This document shows, in pieces, positions 1 through 9,568 of a stretch of 64,000 nt of DNA. Position 1 is the first letter of the stretch; every line of letters starts with the position of its first letter. The translations under genes and the position numbers were made by a program. Source of the DNA: Sediminibacterium sp. (GTDB taxonomy: Bacteria; Bacteroidota; Bacteroidia; Chitinophagales; Chitinophagaceae). The notes below the pieces were generated by a model, which saw only the letters and a program-made list of their open reading frames with translations, made no database searches and had not been told where the DNA came from. The stretch spans positions 434,001 through 498,000 of the forward strand of contig JAFWCB010000008.1 in NCBI GenBank assembly GCA_017537025.1, given 5' to 3'.

Positions 1-14
1 AACTTTTAATAAAT

Positions 15-812
15 TTATTTAGACTGATTCAAATCTTCCGGAGGCTCCGCAATGAAAGTTGGCTCACGTAATTCAACAGGCTGAGTGGTTGCTTTGCGCA
101 AACGCATATTTAACAATTCAACCCCAAAAGAAAATGCCATAGCGAAATAAACATAGTTTTTTAAATGCAGTTCATGTGCCCCTTCCGCATCCCATCCCTC
201 CACCAATAATACAAACCCGATCATCACCAAAAAGGAGAGTGCCAACATTTTTAAAGTAGGATGTTTATGTATGAAAGTGGCAATTTTCGGACTAAATAAA
301 AACATGATAAGCATAGCAATTATAACAGCACTTATCATTACTTCTAAATGTTTGGCAGTACCTCCGGCAGTAATTATACTATCAAAACTAAATACCATAT
401 CAATAAGTATTATTTGTATCACAGCATTACTAAAACTAAGAGCCTTTGTTTGGGACTTACCTATAGCATCTTCTTCACCTTCTAATTTGTGGTGAATTTC
501 TTTTACCGTTTTATATAGTAAAAATAAACCTCCGCCTAACATCACCAAACTTGCTAAATCAAATGGCTTGTTCAGGATAGTAAAAACGGGTTTCCCTTTT
601 TGTTGTAAAAGCCAGCTTAAGCAAAATAATAATATAGTACGCGATATGATACCGGTGATCATCCATATAAATCTTGCCTTAGGTTGTAAGGCTTTTGGTA
701 ATCTACTCATGATAATGCTTACGAATATTACATTATCTATCCCGAGTACTATTTCTAAAATGGTAAGTACTAAAAAGCTAACTAAACTTTCTGTTGTAAA
801 AAGATATTCCAT
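15..812 (-). CDS. TerC/Alx family integral membrane protein
   Basis: Predicted inner-membrane protein of the TerC/Alx family, associated in other bacteria with metal-ion (tellurite, manganese) resistance or export; its substrate here is unknown. From the ATG at 812 it has 265 residues with about seven hydrophobic segments. The family's acidic membrane motifs are visible: GIDNVIF (Asp26) and DMVFSFDSI (Asp138, Asp144). The C-terminus is a polar tail rich in Glu and Pro. An ATG at 827 lies inside the upstream pyrD gene and adds only MLPIS. The 812 start, one base after the pyrD stop, aligns better with the family and implies cotranscription with pyrD. Family assignment is firm, transported ion is not. 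Confidence 0.9.
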   Translation of the reverse strand: MEYLFTTESLVSFLVLTILEIVLGIDNVIFVSIIMSRLPKALQPKARFIWMITGIISRTILLFCLSWLLQQKGKPVFTILNKPFDLASLVMLGGGLFLLYKTVKEIHHKLEGEEDAIGKSQTKALSFSNAVIQIILIDMVFSFDSIITAGGTAKHLEVMISAVIIAMLIMFLFSPKIATFIHKHPTLKMLALSFLVMIGFVLLVEGWDAEGAHELHLKNYVYFAMAFSFGVELLNMRLRKATTQPVELREPTFIAEPPEDLNQSK

Positions 813-813
813 A

Positions 814-1866
814 CTAATTGGCAGCAATATAATTACAAATATTTTTCACAATGCTCGGGCCTTCATAAACAAAACCCGTCCACACTTGAACCAAAGCAGC
901 ACCCGCATCCATTTTCTCTTTAGCATCCGCGCCGGTAAAAATTCCTCCACTGGCGATTATGGGTATCTTATAATCTGTTTGCCTAGCAAGGTATTGCACC
1001 ACTTCAGTAGCCCGTGCTGTTACCGGTTTTCCGCTTAACCCGCCCATGCCAATGGCAGTTACTTGGGAGGTAGATGTAGCAGAAAGATTCGATCTATCTA
1101 ATGTTGTATTGGTGGCTACGAGTCCACTTAAATTCATTTCAAAAGCAAGCGAAATAATATCATCCAGTTGAGCTTGAGAAAGATCAGGGGCAATTTTTAA
1201 TAATAATGGTTTTGGTTTTTTTTGCGCTGCATTGATATTATTCAACCCGTCAAAAATTTTGAGTAGGGCTTGTTTTTCTTGCAACTCTCTTAAAGCCGGA
1301 GTATTGGGTGAGCTCACATTTACCACAAAATAATCGGCGCACTGGTGCAATGTTTCAAAACAAATACAATAATCCTTAACCGCCTCTTCATTAGGGGTAA
1401 GTTTATTTTTACCAATATTTGCGCCAACGATCATACGATTGGAGACTCCTTCCTGTTGTAATCGATATTGTATTAACCGTTCCTTTATTTGGCTAAGCCC
1501 ATCATTATTAAATCCCATTCTATTGATCAAAGCTTTATCCGCGGACAATCTAAATAATCTGGGCTTATCGTTACCTGCTTGTGCTTTTGGGGTAATAGTT
1601 CCTGTTTCCACAAAACCAAATCCTAGAGCGGCTAATTCGGGTAAATACAAAGCGTTTTTATCGAAACCGGCGCCTAAACCAACCGGGTTTGTGAAATTTA
1701 ATCCGAAAACTGTTTTATGTAGGGACTCTCCTTGATAGGTAAATTGCTGCCTGATCAAATGATTCATAAATCCAATACTATTGGCTGCGCGAAGTGCATT
1801 CATGGAAAAATAATGCACTTTTTCAGGATCGAATCGGAACAAAATATCTCTTAGAATCGGATACAA
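814..1866 (-). CDS. pyrD: Dihydroorotate dehydrogenase (quinone), class 2
   Basis: Oxidises dihydroorotate to orotate in de novo pyrimidine synthesis, passing electrons through FMN to the quinone pool at the inner membrane. Visible motifs are the FMN/orotate-site segments GLGAGFDKN and NRMGFNNDG, the class 2 catalytic-serine loop NVSSPNTPALREL, the Lys-containing LLLKIAPD strand and the phosphate-binding IIASGGI segment. The frame is open to an ATG at 1968, but the first 34 residues look non-homologous. The usual class 2 N-terminus (YPILRDILFRFDPEKVHYF) begins at a TTG at 1866, giving 350 residues, close to family length. I prefer that start, with moderate certainty. terC follows after one base. 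Confidence 0.9.
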   Translation of the reverse strand: MYPILRDILFRFDPEKVHYFSMNALRAANSIGFMNHLIRQQFTYQGESLHKTVFGLNFTNPVGLGAGFDKNALYLPELAALGFGFVETGTITPKAQAGNDKPRLFRLSADKALINRMGFNNDGLSQIKERLIQYRLQQEGVSNRMIVGANIGKNKLTPNEEAVKDYCICFETLHQCADYFVVNVSSPNTPALRELQEKQALLKIFDGLNNINAAQKKPKPLLLKIAPDLSQAQLDDIISLAFEMNLSGLVATNTTLDRSNLSATSTSQVTAIGMGGLSGKPVTARATEVVQYLARQTDYKIPIIASGGIFTGADAKEKMDAGAALVQVWTGFVYEGPSIVKNICNYIAAN

Positions 1867-1941
1867 AACGCAATTTTTGGCGAAGGTAGTTTTTTCTATC
1901 CGGCAATAATGGTTGCATAAACAACTTTTAATCTTTTTCCC

Positions 1942-1949
1942 TACATTTG
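1942..1949 (+). promoter_or_regulatory. Putative -7 promoter element for the thiolase gene
   Basis: TACATTTG matches the Bacteroidota -7 consensus TANNTTTG exactly and ends 20 nt before the thiolase ATG. A TTGC at 1913-1916 could be the -33 element, but the 25-nt spacer is longer than the usual 19-21. Confidence 0.45.
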
Positions 1950-1969
1950 ATCCTCTAAATATTGCCATT

Positions 1970-3145
1970 ATGCAGGAAGCATATATCGTTGCCGGTTACA
2001 GAACCGCAGTTGCCAAAAGCAAAAAAGGGGGATTCCGCTTTTTTCGCCCCGATGATTTAGCAGTTGAAGTATTAAAGGGCTTAGCAGCTTCTTTACCTCA
2101 GTTAGACACAAAACGAATTGATGATGTAATAGTAGGTAATGCAGTACCTGAAGCAGAACAGGGCTTACAATTTGGTAGAATTATTGCGGCGAAGGCACTG
2201 GGCATAGAAGTACCGGGTATTACCATTAATAGATATTGTGCCAGCGGATTGGAAAGCATTGCCATGGCAACCGCAAAAATTAGAACCGGTATGGCTGAAT
2301 GTATTGTGGCCGGGGGAACTGAAAGCATGAGCTTAGTGCCCACCGCAGGCTGGAAAACAGTTCCTTCCTATGCCATTGCTAAAGATGAACCGGATTATTA
2401 TTTAAGTATGGGTTTAACGGCAGAAGCTGTTGCCAAAGAATATAATGTATCGAGGGCAGATCAAGACGAATTTGCTTTTCATTCTCATCGAAAAGCTAAA
2501 ACGGCGATTGAAAATGGATATTTTAAATCGGGAATATTGCCTATCACAGTTGAGGAAACTTATATCAACGAAAAAGGGAAAAAAGCAGTGCGTAATTATA
2601 TCGTAGATACCGATGAAGGATTACGTGCCGATACTACTGTAGAGGGGTTGAGTAAATTAAAACCAGCTTTCTCTGCAACGGGATCGGTAACTGCAGGTAA
2701 TTCCTCACAAACTAGTGATGGTGCCGCATTTGTGGTAGTAATGAGTGAGCGTATGGTAAATGAGTTGGGTTTGAAGCCCATCGGTAGATTAGTGAATTGT
2801 GCCGTTGCAGGGGTTCACCCAAGAATTATGGGTATCGGACCCGTAGCTGCTATTCCTAAAGTACTCAAGCAAGCCAATATGCAAATTGGTGATATTGAAC
2901 TTATTGAATTAAATGAAGCCTTTGCTTCTCAATCACTTGCCGTGATAAGAGAATTAAATCTTAATACCGATATAATTAATATTAATGGTGGAGCCATAGC
3001 TTTAGGGCATCCCCTGGGATGTACCGGTTGTAAATTAACCGTTCAATTGCTAAATGATATGAAGCGATTGAATAAAAAATATGGAATGGTAACCGCTTGT
3101 GTAGGTGGCGGACAAGGAATTGCAGGTATTATCGAGAATCTCTAA
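1970..3145 (+). CDS. Thiolase (acetyl-CoA C-acyltransferase)
   Basis: Thiolase-superfamily enzyme catalysing thiolytic cleavage of 3-ketoacyl-CoA or the reverse condensation, in fatty acid beta-oxidation or acetoacetyl-CoA metabolism. The protein is 391 residues, normal for the family. Catalytic residues are all visible: nucleophile Cys90 in NRYCASGLES, His347 in GHPLGCTG and Cys377 in ACVGGGQG, plus NEAFASQ. The start at 1970 is chosen because the protein then begins MQEAYIVAGYRTAV, as thiolases do; the upstream ATG at 1913 adds an unrelated leader and overlaps the probable promoter. It converges on nadE, with a 4-nt overlap of the two stop regions. FadA versus AtoB specificity cannot be decided from sequence. 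Confidence 0.92.
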   Translation: MQEAYIVAGYRTAVAKSKKGGFRFFRPDDLAVEVLKGLAASLPQLDTKRIDDVIVGNAVPEAEQGLQFGRIIAAKALGIEVPGITINRYCASGLESIAMATAKIRTGMAECIVAGGTESMSLVPTAGWKTVPSYAIAKDEPDYYLSMGLTAEAVAKEYNVSRADQDEFAFHSHRKAKTAIENGYFKSGILPITVEETYINEKGKKAVRNYIVDTDEGLRADTTVEGLSKLKPAFSATGSVTAGNSSQTSDGAAFVVVMSERMVNELGLKPIGRLVNCAVAGVHPRIMGIGPVAAIPKVLKQANMQIGDIELIELNEAFASQSLAVIRELNLNTDIININGGAIALGHPLGCTGCKLTVQLLNDMKRLNKKYGMVTACVGGGQGIAGIIENL

Positions 3146-4824
3146 CTCAAATACTTGCCCACAATCGGCACCCTTCTTCCCACACCAAAAGCTTTTGGCG
3201 AAACGCGAATGATAGGACAAAATTGATTTCTTTTGTATTCGTTTGTATTCACCATTTTTAATGTACGATCTACCAATGTAGGATCGAAGCCTTGGGCTTT
3301 GATTTCTTCCGGTCCTTTTCTTCTTTCAATATACTGATATAGTAGTTTATCGAGTATTGTGTAATCAGGTAAGCTATCACTATCTTTTTGGTTCGGTCTT
3401 AACTCTGCACTTGGGGCTTTTGTAATAATATGATGGGGGATGATTTCTTTTTCTCTATTAATGTACTTAGCCAAAGCATACACTTGTAGTTTGTAACAAT
3501 CACCTAAAACGCCCAAGCCCCCGGCCATATCGCCATAGAGTGTGCCGTAACCAGTAGCTAATTCACTTTTATTAGAAGTATTCAATAATATATACCCGAA
3601 TTTATTGGCAATAGCCATTAACAGATTACCCCTGCTTCGGCTTTGTATATTTTCTTCAGCTAAAGAAAATGGCAATCCATTAAATATGGGTTGGAGGGTT
3701 TCTAAAAAGTTATTATAAATACCATCTATACGAACAATATCGTACGGATTATTCAAATTATTGCTAAGGGTTACAGCGTCATTCACAGAATGATCGGTAG
3801 AGTAGGGAGAAGGCATTAAAATAGCTCTTACATTTTCAGCACCCAACGCATCACATGCAAGGGCTAAGGTTACCGCTGAATCAATACCGCCGGAAGAACC
3901 CAATATGGCTTTGGTAAAACCCATTTTTTTGAAATAGTCGCGAATACCTAATATCAATGCATCATATACTTGCGCAATGTTTAAGTTTTCTTCTAATGTT
4001 GCCGGATTTAATTCTTTATCGGGCACACGGCTTGCCGGTTCGAGTATGGGCGTGTTGATAGTACCATCATCATGTAAGTCAACCCCCACGAGGGCTTCTT
4101 CAAACATCGGCAATGCCATACATAAATTCGCATCCTTATCAAAAATTAAGGAAGCCCCATCAAATACAATTTCGGTTTGGCTACCCACTGCATTGCAGTA
4201 AAACATAGGAATTTTATACTTCAATACATTGGCTTTTATGATCGCTTTCCTGTCTTCATCATGGGTATAATCGAATGGAGATGCACTTAGGTTCAACATC
4301 ATATCCGGTTTCTGTTCCATCAATATATCCATCGGACAAATCCTATAAAGCGCACTATCCCCGAGGTTCCAAATATCTTCACAAATGGTGATGGCTAATT
4401 TCTTGCCTTTAAATAAAATGGTATTCCATTCAAAGGCAGGTTCGAAATAGCGGTATTCATCAAACACATCATAGGTAGGCAATAGTGTTTTTTGAATGGA
4501 AGCTTTTATTTCCTGCTCATATAAAAAATAGGCCGTGTTGAATAGGCTCTTGCCTTTTTGTTTGGTATTTCTTGCAGGACTACCAATGAGTACACCAATA
4601 GTATCGGCATGTATTTTTATTTTCTCAATAGCGTCTTCGCATTGTTCTATAAAATCAGCAAACTCAACGAAATCTCTTGCCGGGTAACCGCATACACACA
4701 TTTCACTGAATAAAATGAGGTCCCCACCTTCTTTCTTAGCCGTTTCAATCGCTTCGATTATTTTTTTGGTATTCGCTTCAAAATTCCCAATATGGTAGTT
4801 TTGCTGGGCAATAAAAACTTTCAT
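3142..4824 (-). CDS. nadE: Glutamine-dependent NAD+ synthetase
   Basis: Last step of NAD+ synthesis: amidates deamido-NAD+ using ammonia released from glutamine. The 560 residues comprise an N-terminal nitrilase-type glutaminase domain (about 1-260) with catalytic triad Glu41 (FSEM), Lys112 (KTLLPTY) and Cys148 (ITICEDIW), followed by an NAD synthetase domain carrying the P-loop-like GSSGGIDSA motif near residue 310. The full two-domain length means the enzyme should not need a separate ammonia source. The gene is divergent from gldB, with 56 bases between the starts; that gap contains a small palindrome at 4837-4853 (ACTATT, 5-nt loop, AATAGT) of unknown role. nadC in the same window belongs to the same pathway. 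Confidence 0.96.
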   Translation of the reverse strand: MKVFIAQQNYHIGNFEANTKKIIEAIETAKKEGGDLILFSEMCVCGYPARDFVEFADFIEQCEDAIEKIKIHADTIGVLIGSPARNTKQKGKSLFNTAYFLYEQEIKASIQKTLLPTYDVFDEYRYFEPAFEWNTILFKGKKLAITICEDIWNLGDSALYRICPMDILMEQKPDMMLNLSASPFDYTHDEDRKAIIKANVLKYKIPMFYCNAVGSQTEIVFDGASLIFDKDANLCMALPMFEEALVGVDLHDDGTINTPILEPASRVPDKELNPATLEENLNIAQVYDALILGIRDYFKKMGFTKAILGSSGGIDSAVTLALACDALGAENVRAILMPSPYSTDHSVNDAVTLSNNLNNPYDIVRIDGIYNNFLETLQPIFNGLPFSLAEENIQSRSRGNLLMAIANKFGYILLNTSNKSELATGYGTLYGDMAGGLGVLGDCYKLQVYALAKYINREKEIIPHHIITKAPSAELRPNQKDSDSLPDYTILDKLLYQYIERRKGPEEIKAQGFDPTLVDRTLKMVNTNEYKRNQFCPIIRVSPKAFGVGRRVPIVGKYLS

Positions 4825-4880
4825 CCTGCAAAGTTCACTATTTTAACAATAGTATTATCAATGTTTTCTTTATTTCGTGT

Positions 4881-5879
4881 ATGAATCGTATTTTAATTCT
4901 AATATGCTTCTTTTTTGTAAGTGGTTGCAGTAAAAGTAGAAAGCTACCGGATATCTCCCATATTCAAGTGCCTCTCCAAACATTTCGGTATGAAAATGAT
5001 TTTTTTTCGTTAGACACGTTGAAGTTGAATGAATCGCTTCCTGCATTGGCAAAAAAATATGGAACGTTTAATGACGATTTCTTGTACAATATCCTGGGTA
5101 CCGTTAAAGCCGACGCCAATACAGATATTCGCTCATTTATACAAAGTTACCGGCCACTCTATGCTGATGTACAGAAAACATTTGGAAATATCAGTCAAAC
5201 TTCCGCAACCATACAAAATGGTTTTAGATATCTACATTATTATTTTCCTACTTATAAATTACCTACCAAATTCATCACTTTTATCGGTCCAATAAATAGT
5301 TATGCCAGTATCATTACTAATGATGCGGTAGCCATAGGCTTACAATTATTTTTAGGCGCCGATCATTCCTTATATAAAACTGAACAGGCGCAAGCACTCT
5401 ATCCAACTTTTATATCTCGGAAATTTGATCGGGCATATATTCCGGTTAGTGTGATGAATACCGTTATCGACGATATCTATCCAAACAAAAGCTTAGGATT
5501 ACCACTAGTTGCACAAATGGTTGAGGCCGGTAAAAGATTGTATTTATTAGATGCCATATTACCCACAACTGCCGATACCTTAAAAATAGGATATACCAAA
5601 TCACAACTGGCAGATGTAATAGATAACGAGAGAGCTGTTTGGAGCTATTTTATTCAAGCCGATATTTTATATAAATCCGATCCTGAATTAACCAGAGATT
5701 TTATTAATGATGGGCCTTATACAGCGGCTTTGGGCACCAACTCTCCGGGAAGAATAGGATTGTTTGTGGGCTGGCAAATTGTAAAAAAATGGATGCAAAA
5801 AAATCCTTCAACAACCATGAAAATATTAATGGAAAAAGATCCTAACAGTCTTTTTGCAGAGGCAAAATATAAACCCTAA
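4881..5879 (+). CDS. gldB: GldB-like gliding motility lipoprotein
   Basis: Resembles GldB, a lipoprotein needed for gliding in Flavobacterium and widely kept in non-gliding Bacteroidota too. The 332-residue product has a lipoprotein signal peptide with lipobox ending at Cys16 (FFVSGC). Downstream is the family's pattern of an aromatic FRYENDFFSLDT segment followed by ESLPALAKKYGTFNDDF. It has no membrane segment after the signal, so it is a periplasmic lipoprotein. No other gld or spr genes are in the window, so gliding itself cannot be inferred. It runs convergently into apaG with a 4-nt overlap. Confidence 0.8.
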   Translation: MNRILILICFFFVSGCSKSRKLPDISHIQVPLQTFRYENDFFSLDTLKLNESLPALAKKYGTFNDDFLYNILGTVKADANTDIRSFIQSYRPLYADVQKTFGNISQTSATIQNGFRYLHYYFPTYKLPTKFITFIGPINSYASIITNDAVAIGLQLFLGADHSLYKTEQAQALYPTFISRKFDRAYIPVSVMNTVIDDIYPNKSLGLPLVAQMVEAGKRLYLLDAILPTTADTLKIGYTKSQLADVIDNERAVWSYFIQADILYKSDPELTRDFINDGPYTAALGTNSPGRIGLFVGWQIVKKWMQKNPSTTMKILMEKDPNSLFAEAKYKP

Positions 5880-6262
5880 TTTAATTTTGCCGGAGCCACT
5901 AATTCGAAGGCGGGAATTTTTACAGAAAAGATCTCTTTATTATACTGATTTTCCATATCATAGTGGCCGTACATTTTTCCCATCTCTGTTTTTAAATTAC
6001 ACCCACTTACATATTGATAACTTTCTCCTGCGCTTAGTACAGGCTGAACCCCCACAACGCCCTCCCCTTCAACCTCTCTCTTTTCAGCGTTGCTATCAAA
6101 TATCACCCACTTGCGACGTAATAATTTTACTGTGAATTTGTTATGATTTTCAATAGTAATACGGTAAGCAAACATGAATTCACCTTTCATCGGATTACTG
6201 TAGTCGTCCTGATAAAAAGTTTCAACGGTAATTTCTATGCCTTCCGATATTTTTGAAATCAT
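5876..6262 (-). CDS. apaG: ApaG (DUF525) domain protein
   Basis: Small fibronectin-like beta-sandwich protein of the ApaG family, 128 residues, the usual length. The diagnostic core is visible: FAYRITIENHN, KLLRRKWVIFDSN, EGEGVVGVQPVLSAG and YVSGCNLKTEMGKMYGHYDM. Enterobacterial ApaG has been linked to cobalt and magnesium efflux phenotypes, but the biochemical function is not settled. The gene is read opposite to gldB and overlaps its 3' end by four bases. It is divergent from the isocitrate dehydrogenase gene. Confidence 0.93.
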   Translation of the reverse strand: MISKISEGIEITVETFYQDDYSNPMKGEFMFAYRITIENHNKFTVKLLRRKWVIFDSNAEKREVEGEGVVGVQPVLSAGESYQYVSGCNLKTEMGKMYGHYDMENQYNKEIFSVKIPAFELVAPAKLN

Positions 6263-6361
6263 AGGTTAGGTTATGGTATAAAGTTAAGAAAATTAACAGC
6301 CTGTACAACTTTTGGGGATGAATTAAATGCGAATTAATAATGAATTTGAGGAAGTGAGCCG

Positions 6362-6369
6362 TACTTTTG
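6362..6369 (+). promoter_or_regulatory. Putative -7 promoter element for isocitrate dehydrogenase
   Basis: TACTTTTG is an exact TANNTTTG match ending 21 nt before the ATG at 6391. A TTTG at 6345-6348 is too close (13-nt spacer) to be a normal -33 element, so support rests on the -7 box alone. Confidence 0.4.
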
Positions 6370-6390
6370 CTCCACCTGAAAAAATAAAAC

Positions 6391-7845
6391 ATGACAAAGA
6401 TTGCTGTTGCAAAAGGAGATGGAATTGGTCCTGAAATTATGGATGCGGTACTTTCTATTTTTAATGCCGCCCAGGTACCGCTTGAATATGATTTCGTAGA
6501 TATGGGTAAATGGGTATTTGATAAAGGATTTAGTAATGGCATGACCCCGGAAGCCCAGCAAACTATCGAGTCTTTAGGTATTCTTTTCAAAGGCCCCATG
6601 GAAACGCCAAAGGGAAAGGGAGTGAAAAGTGTGAATGTAACCGCCCGTAAAACATGGAATACCTATGCCAATAAAAGAACTTTTCAAACCTTACACGGTG
6701 TAGATACCGTGTTTAGTAAGGCAGGGATACCTATAGATATAACCATTGTTCGTGAAAATATAGAAGATACCTATGGGGGTATCGAACACATGCTTACCAA
6801 TGATGTGGCACTCAGCAGAAGATTTATTACCCGCCCCGGAAGTATGCAGGTCATTAAATACGCTTTCGAAATGGCCAAGAAAAAGGGGGCGAGGAGAATC
6901 ACATGCGGACATAAAGCCAATATCATGAAAATAACCGATGGGTTATTTTTAGAAGTGTTTTATGAAGTAGCGAAAGAATATCCAGAGTTAAAGGCTGATG
7001 ATGTAATTGTAGATGACCTTTGTATGAAGCTGGTGAGTAAGCCCGATTTGTTTGATGTAGTGGTACTCACCAATTTACAAGGGGATATTGTGAGTGATTT
7101 ATGTGCCGGTTTAGTGGGAGGTTTAGGCTTTGCACCTTCGGCTAATATTGGGGACCATATCTCTATTTTTGAAGCGGTACATGGAACAGCACCAGATATT
7201 GCAGGAAAAAATATTGCTAACCCTACGGCATTATTACTAAGTGGTTTTGGTATGCTCCGCCACTTAGGGCTCATGGAAACTTCTGCCATGATTGAAAACG
7301 CTTTGCTTTATACATTAGAAAGTGGTAAGCATACGGGCGATTTTGGCGATAAGAATTCTCCGGCCTTAAATACCACCGAGTTTGCTGCAGCTATCATTAG
7401 CAATTTTGGAAAACAGCCGGCTCATAACCCGAAACCACTACTCAGCAATATGCCTGCAACGCCTACGGTATTTAAGCTTGAGAAAAACCCCATGCTCGAA
7501 ACCACAGAAACGGTAGAAGAGTTTATTGTAGGGGTAGACATGTTCATCGAAAGTAATGAGCAACCTAATTTAGTGGCTGAAAAATGTTTGAAGCATACCC
7601 TCGATATTTTTAAATTAGTAACGATCAGTAATAGAGGAACACAGGTTTGGCCAAAAGGATCGGTATTTACTAACCTGGTAAATCAATATCGTTGTCGCTT
7701 TGAAAGTTTAGGTGATACACCGCTCACGCAAACAGATATACTCGAGTTATATAGAAGGTTAATGCAAGATTTCAAAATATGTTCTACCGAATTATTGAAC
7801 ATGTGGGGAGATAAAAAAGCATATAGCTTGGCGCAGGGGCAATAA
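6391..7845 (+). CDS. Isocitrate dehydrogenase (Thermus-type, with C-terminal extension)
   Basis: TCA-cycle enzyme that oxidatively decarboxylates isocitrate to 2-oxoglutarate, probably with NADP+. The first ~330 residues form the isocitrate/isopropylmalate dehydrogenase fold: GDGIGPEIM near the N-terminus, RENIEDTYGG, the Lys-containing HKANIMKITDG, NLQGDIVSDL and HGTAPDIAGK. The extra ~140 residues at the C-terminus (ETVEEFIVGVDMFIES onward) match the longer isocitrate dehydrogenase type known from Thermus thermophilus and common in Bacteroidota, and argue against isopropylmalate or tartrate dehydrogenase. The E2 gene follows closely, so the two may be cotranscribed. Confidence 0.88.
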   Translation: MTKIAVAKGDGIGPEIMDAVLSIFNAAQVPLEYDFVDMGKWVFDKGFSNGMTPEAQQTIESLGILFKGPMETPKGKGVKSVNVTARKTWNTYANKRTFQTLHGVDTVFSKAGIPIDITIVRENIEDTYGGIEHMLTNDVALSRRFITRPGSMQVIKYAFEMAKKKGARRITCGHKANIMKITDGLFLEVFYEVAKEYPELKADDVIVDDLCMKLVSKPDLFDVVVLTNLQGDIVSDLCAGLVGGLGFAPSANIGDHISIFEAVHGTAPDIAGKNIANPTALLLSGFGMLRHLGLMETSAMIENALLYTLESGKHTGDFGDKNSPALNTTEFAAAIISNFGKQPAHNPKPLLSNMPATPTVFKLEKNPMLETTETVEEFIVGVDMFIESNEQPNLVAEKCLKHTLDIFKLVTISNRGTQVWPKGSVFTNLVNQYRCRFESLGDTPLTQTDILELYRRLMQDFKICSTELLNMWGDKKAYSLAQGQ

Positions 7846-7891
7846 AATGCCAAAAAATCCTGTAATTTCACGCCCTATAAATGATACTACA

Positions 7892-9568
7892 ATGGCTGAA
7901 GTGATCTTAATGCCCCGTTTGAGTGATACCATGACTGAAGGCGTAATTGCATCATGGCACAAGCAGGTTGGCGATACCGTGAAAAAAGGTGATTTATTGG
8001 CAGAAATTGAAACAGATAAAGCTACCATGGAGCTCGAAAGCTATCAGGATGGTGTGCTCTTACATATTGGAACCCCTAATGGAGGCAAACTGCAGGTAAA
8101 TGATTTACTCGCCATTTTTGGAAAGCAGGGAGAAGATATCAGCGAATTAGTAAAAATTCATCAGAATGGGGGCACAGTAACTTCAACGAGCTCTCCTGCA
8201 CCTGTTACGGATACAGTAACCCCCGCTGCTTCCAACGAAGTGCCAGTATCTTCTTCAAACGCGGTAGATATTTCAACGATGGAAGAGGTTGTGCTCATGC
8301 CCCGCTTGAGTGATACCATGACGGAAGGTGTGATTGCAGGATGGCAAAAAAATGTAGGCGATACTGTAAAGAAAGGAGATGTATTGGCCGATATTGAGAC
8401 CGATAAAGCTACCATGGAATTGGAGAGTTACAAGGATGGTGTATTGCTTTATCAGGGTGCAAAAGCCGGTGAGAAAATTTTAGTCAATGATTTATTATGC
8501 ATTATCGGCAAAGCCGGAATGGATATAGCTCCCATCTTAGCAGCTGCTAAATCCGGTACCAGCGGAGCAACTAATAATACTACAGCTACGCCTCAAGTTG
8601 CAGCGGCATCAACTGTTTCTCCTGCGGCAGCGTCTACTGTTGCCACATCCACAGTTGTAAATGAAGGAAGAATTTTCGCTTCTCCTTTAGCAAAAAAATT
8701 AGCGGCAGAAAAAGGAGTTGATCTTAAATATGTAAAAGGTTCCGGCGATAACGGCAGAATTACAAAATCGGATGTAGATGGTTTTATAGCTACACCAAGT
8801 GCTGCTCCTGCTCCTCAACCGGCAGTAACGAGCGCCCCTTCAACAAGTACAGCGAAGCCCACTGCCCCAGCTGCCCCTGCAGGTGTTGTGAGTTTTGATG
8901 ATGTACCGGTTTCTCAAATGCGCAAAGTTATAGCACGCAGATTAAGTGAAAGCCTTTTCACTGCTCCCCACTTCTTCCTTACCATGCGTATTGATATGGA
9001 CGCAGCGATAGCCGCTCGTGCCAAAATGAATGAGGTTGCCCCTATCAAAATTAGCTTTAATGATATTGTGCTGAAAGCCACTGCTATGGCGCTGAAACAG
9101 CACCCGAAAGTAAATAGTAGTTGGTTAGGTGAGTCTATCCGATACAATCATCATATCAATATTGGTGTTGCAGTAGCTGTAGACGAAGGATTATTAGTTC
9201 CTGTAGTTCGTTTTGCAGATACGAAAACACTAACACAAATCGGTGCAGAGGTTAAAGACTACGCACAAAAAGCAAAAGACAAAAAATTACAACCCGCCGA
9301 TTGGGAAGGAAGTACTTTCACTATTTCTAACTTAGGTATGTTTGGTATTGATCAGTTTACTGCTATCATTAATCCACCGGATGCCTGTATTCTTGCAGTA
9401 GGAGGCATCTCTCAAGAACCGGTTGTTAAAAATGGTCAAATAGTGCCTGGTAATATTATGAAAGTTACTTTAAGTTGCGACCACCGTGTTGTAGATGGAG
9501 CAACAGGAGCCGCTTTCTTACAAACATTGAAGCAACTTTTAGAAGAGCCTGTTCGCATGCTAGTATAA
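7892..9568 (+). CDS. Dihydrolipoamide acetyltransferase (E2, probably of pyruvate dehydrogenase)
   Basis: Core acyltransferase of a 2-oxoacid dehydrogenase complex, probably pyruvate dehydrogenase. It has 558 residues. Two lipoyl domains lie near residues 3-80 and 133-210, each with the lipoylated lysine in ETDKATMELES (Lys43 and Lys172). Ala/Pro/Ser/Thr-rich linkers follow. A peripheral E1/E3-binding domain (ASPLAKKLAAEKG) is near 255-295, and the catalytic domain has CDHRVVDGATGA with His531 and Asp535. The lipoyl domains are nearly identical, also at DNA level, implying a tandem domain duplication. An ATG at 7847 adds 15 residues unlike E2 proteins; MAEVILMPRLSD at 7892 is the natural N-terminus. 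E1 and E3 genes are not in the window. Confidence 0.93.
   Translation: MAEVILMPRLSDTMTEGVIASWHKQVGDTVKKGDLLAEIETDKATMELESYQDGVLLHIGTPNGGKLQVNDLLAIFGKQGEDISELVKIHQNGGTVTSTSSPAPVTDTVTPAASNEVPVSSSNAVDISTMEEVVLMPRLSDTMTEGVIAGWQKNVGDTVKKGDVLADIETDKATMELESYKDGVLLYQGAKAGEKILVNDLLCIIGKAGMDIAPILAAAKSGTSGATNNTTATPQVAAASTVSPAAASTVATSTVVNEGRIFASPLAKKLAAEKGVDLKYVKGSGDNGRITKSDVDGFIATPSAAPAPQPAVTSAPSTSTAKPTAPAAPAGVVSFDDVPVSQMRKVIARRLSESLFTAPHFFLTMRIDMDAAIAARAKMNEVAPIKISFNDIVLKATAMALKQHPKVNSSWLGESIRYNHHINIGVAVAVDEGLLVPVVRFADTKTLTQIGAEVKDYAQKAKDKKLQPADWEGSTFTISNLGMFGIDQFTAIINPPDACILAVGGISQEPVVKNGQIVPGNIMKVTLSCDHRVVDGATGAAFLQTLKQLLEEPVRMLV

Noticed and set aside
1867-1968. Longer pyrD reading from the ATG at 1968
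   Set aside because: The added 34 residues do not resemble DHODH N-termini, and the region also holds the thiolase promoter on the other strand.
6222-6599. Minus-strand open frame across the isocitrate dehydrogenase promoter
   Set aside because: It overlaps the start of a certain gene on the other strand and has no recognisable features.
7892-8500. Duplicated lipoyl domain as an unusual repeat
   Set aside because: Two or three lipoyl domains are normal for E2 proteins, so the near-identity is noted only in the gene entry.
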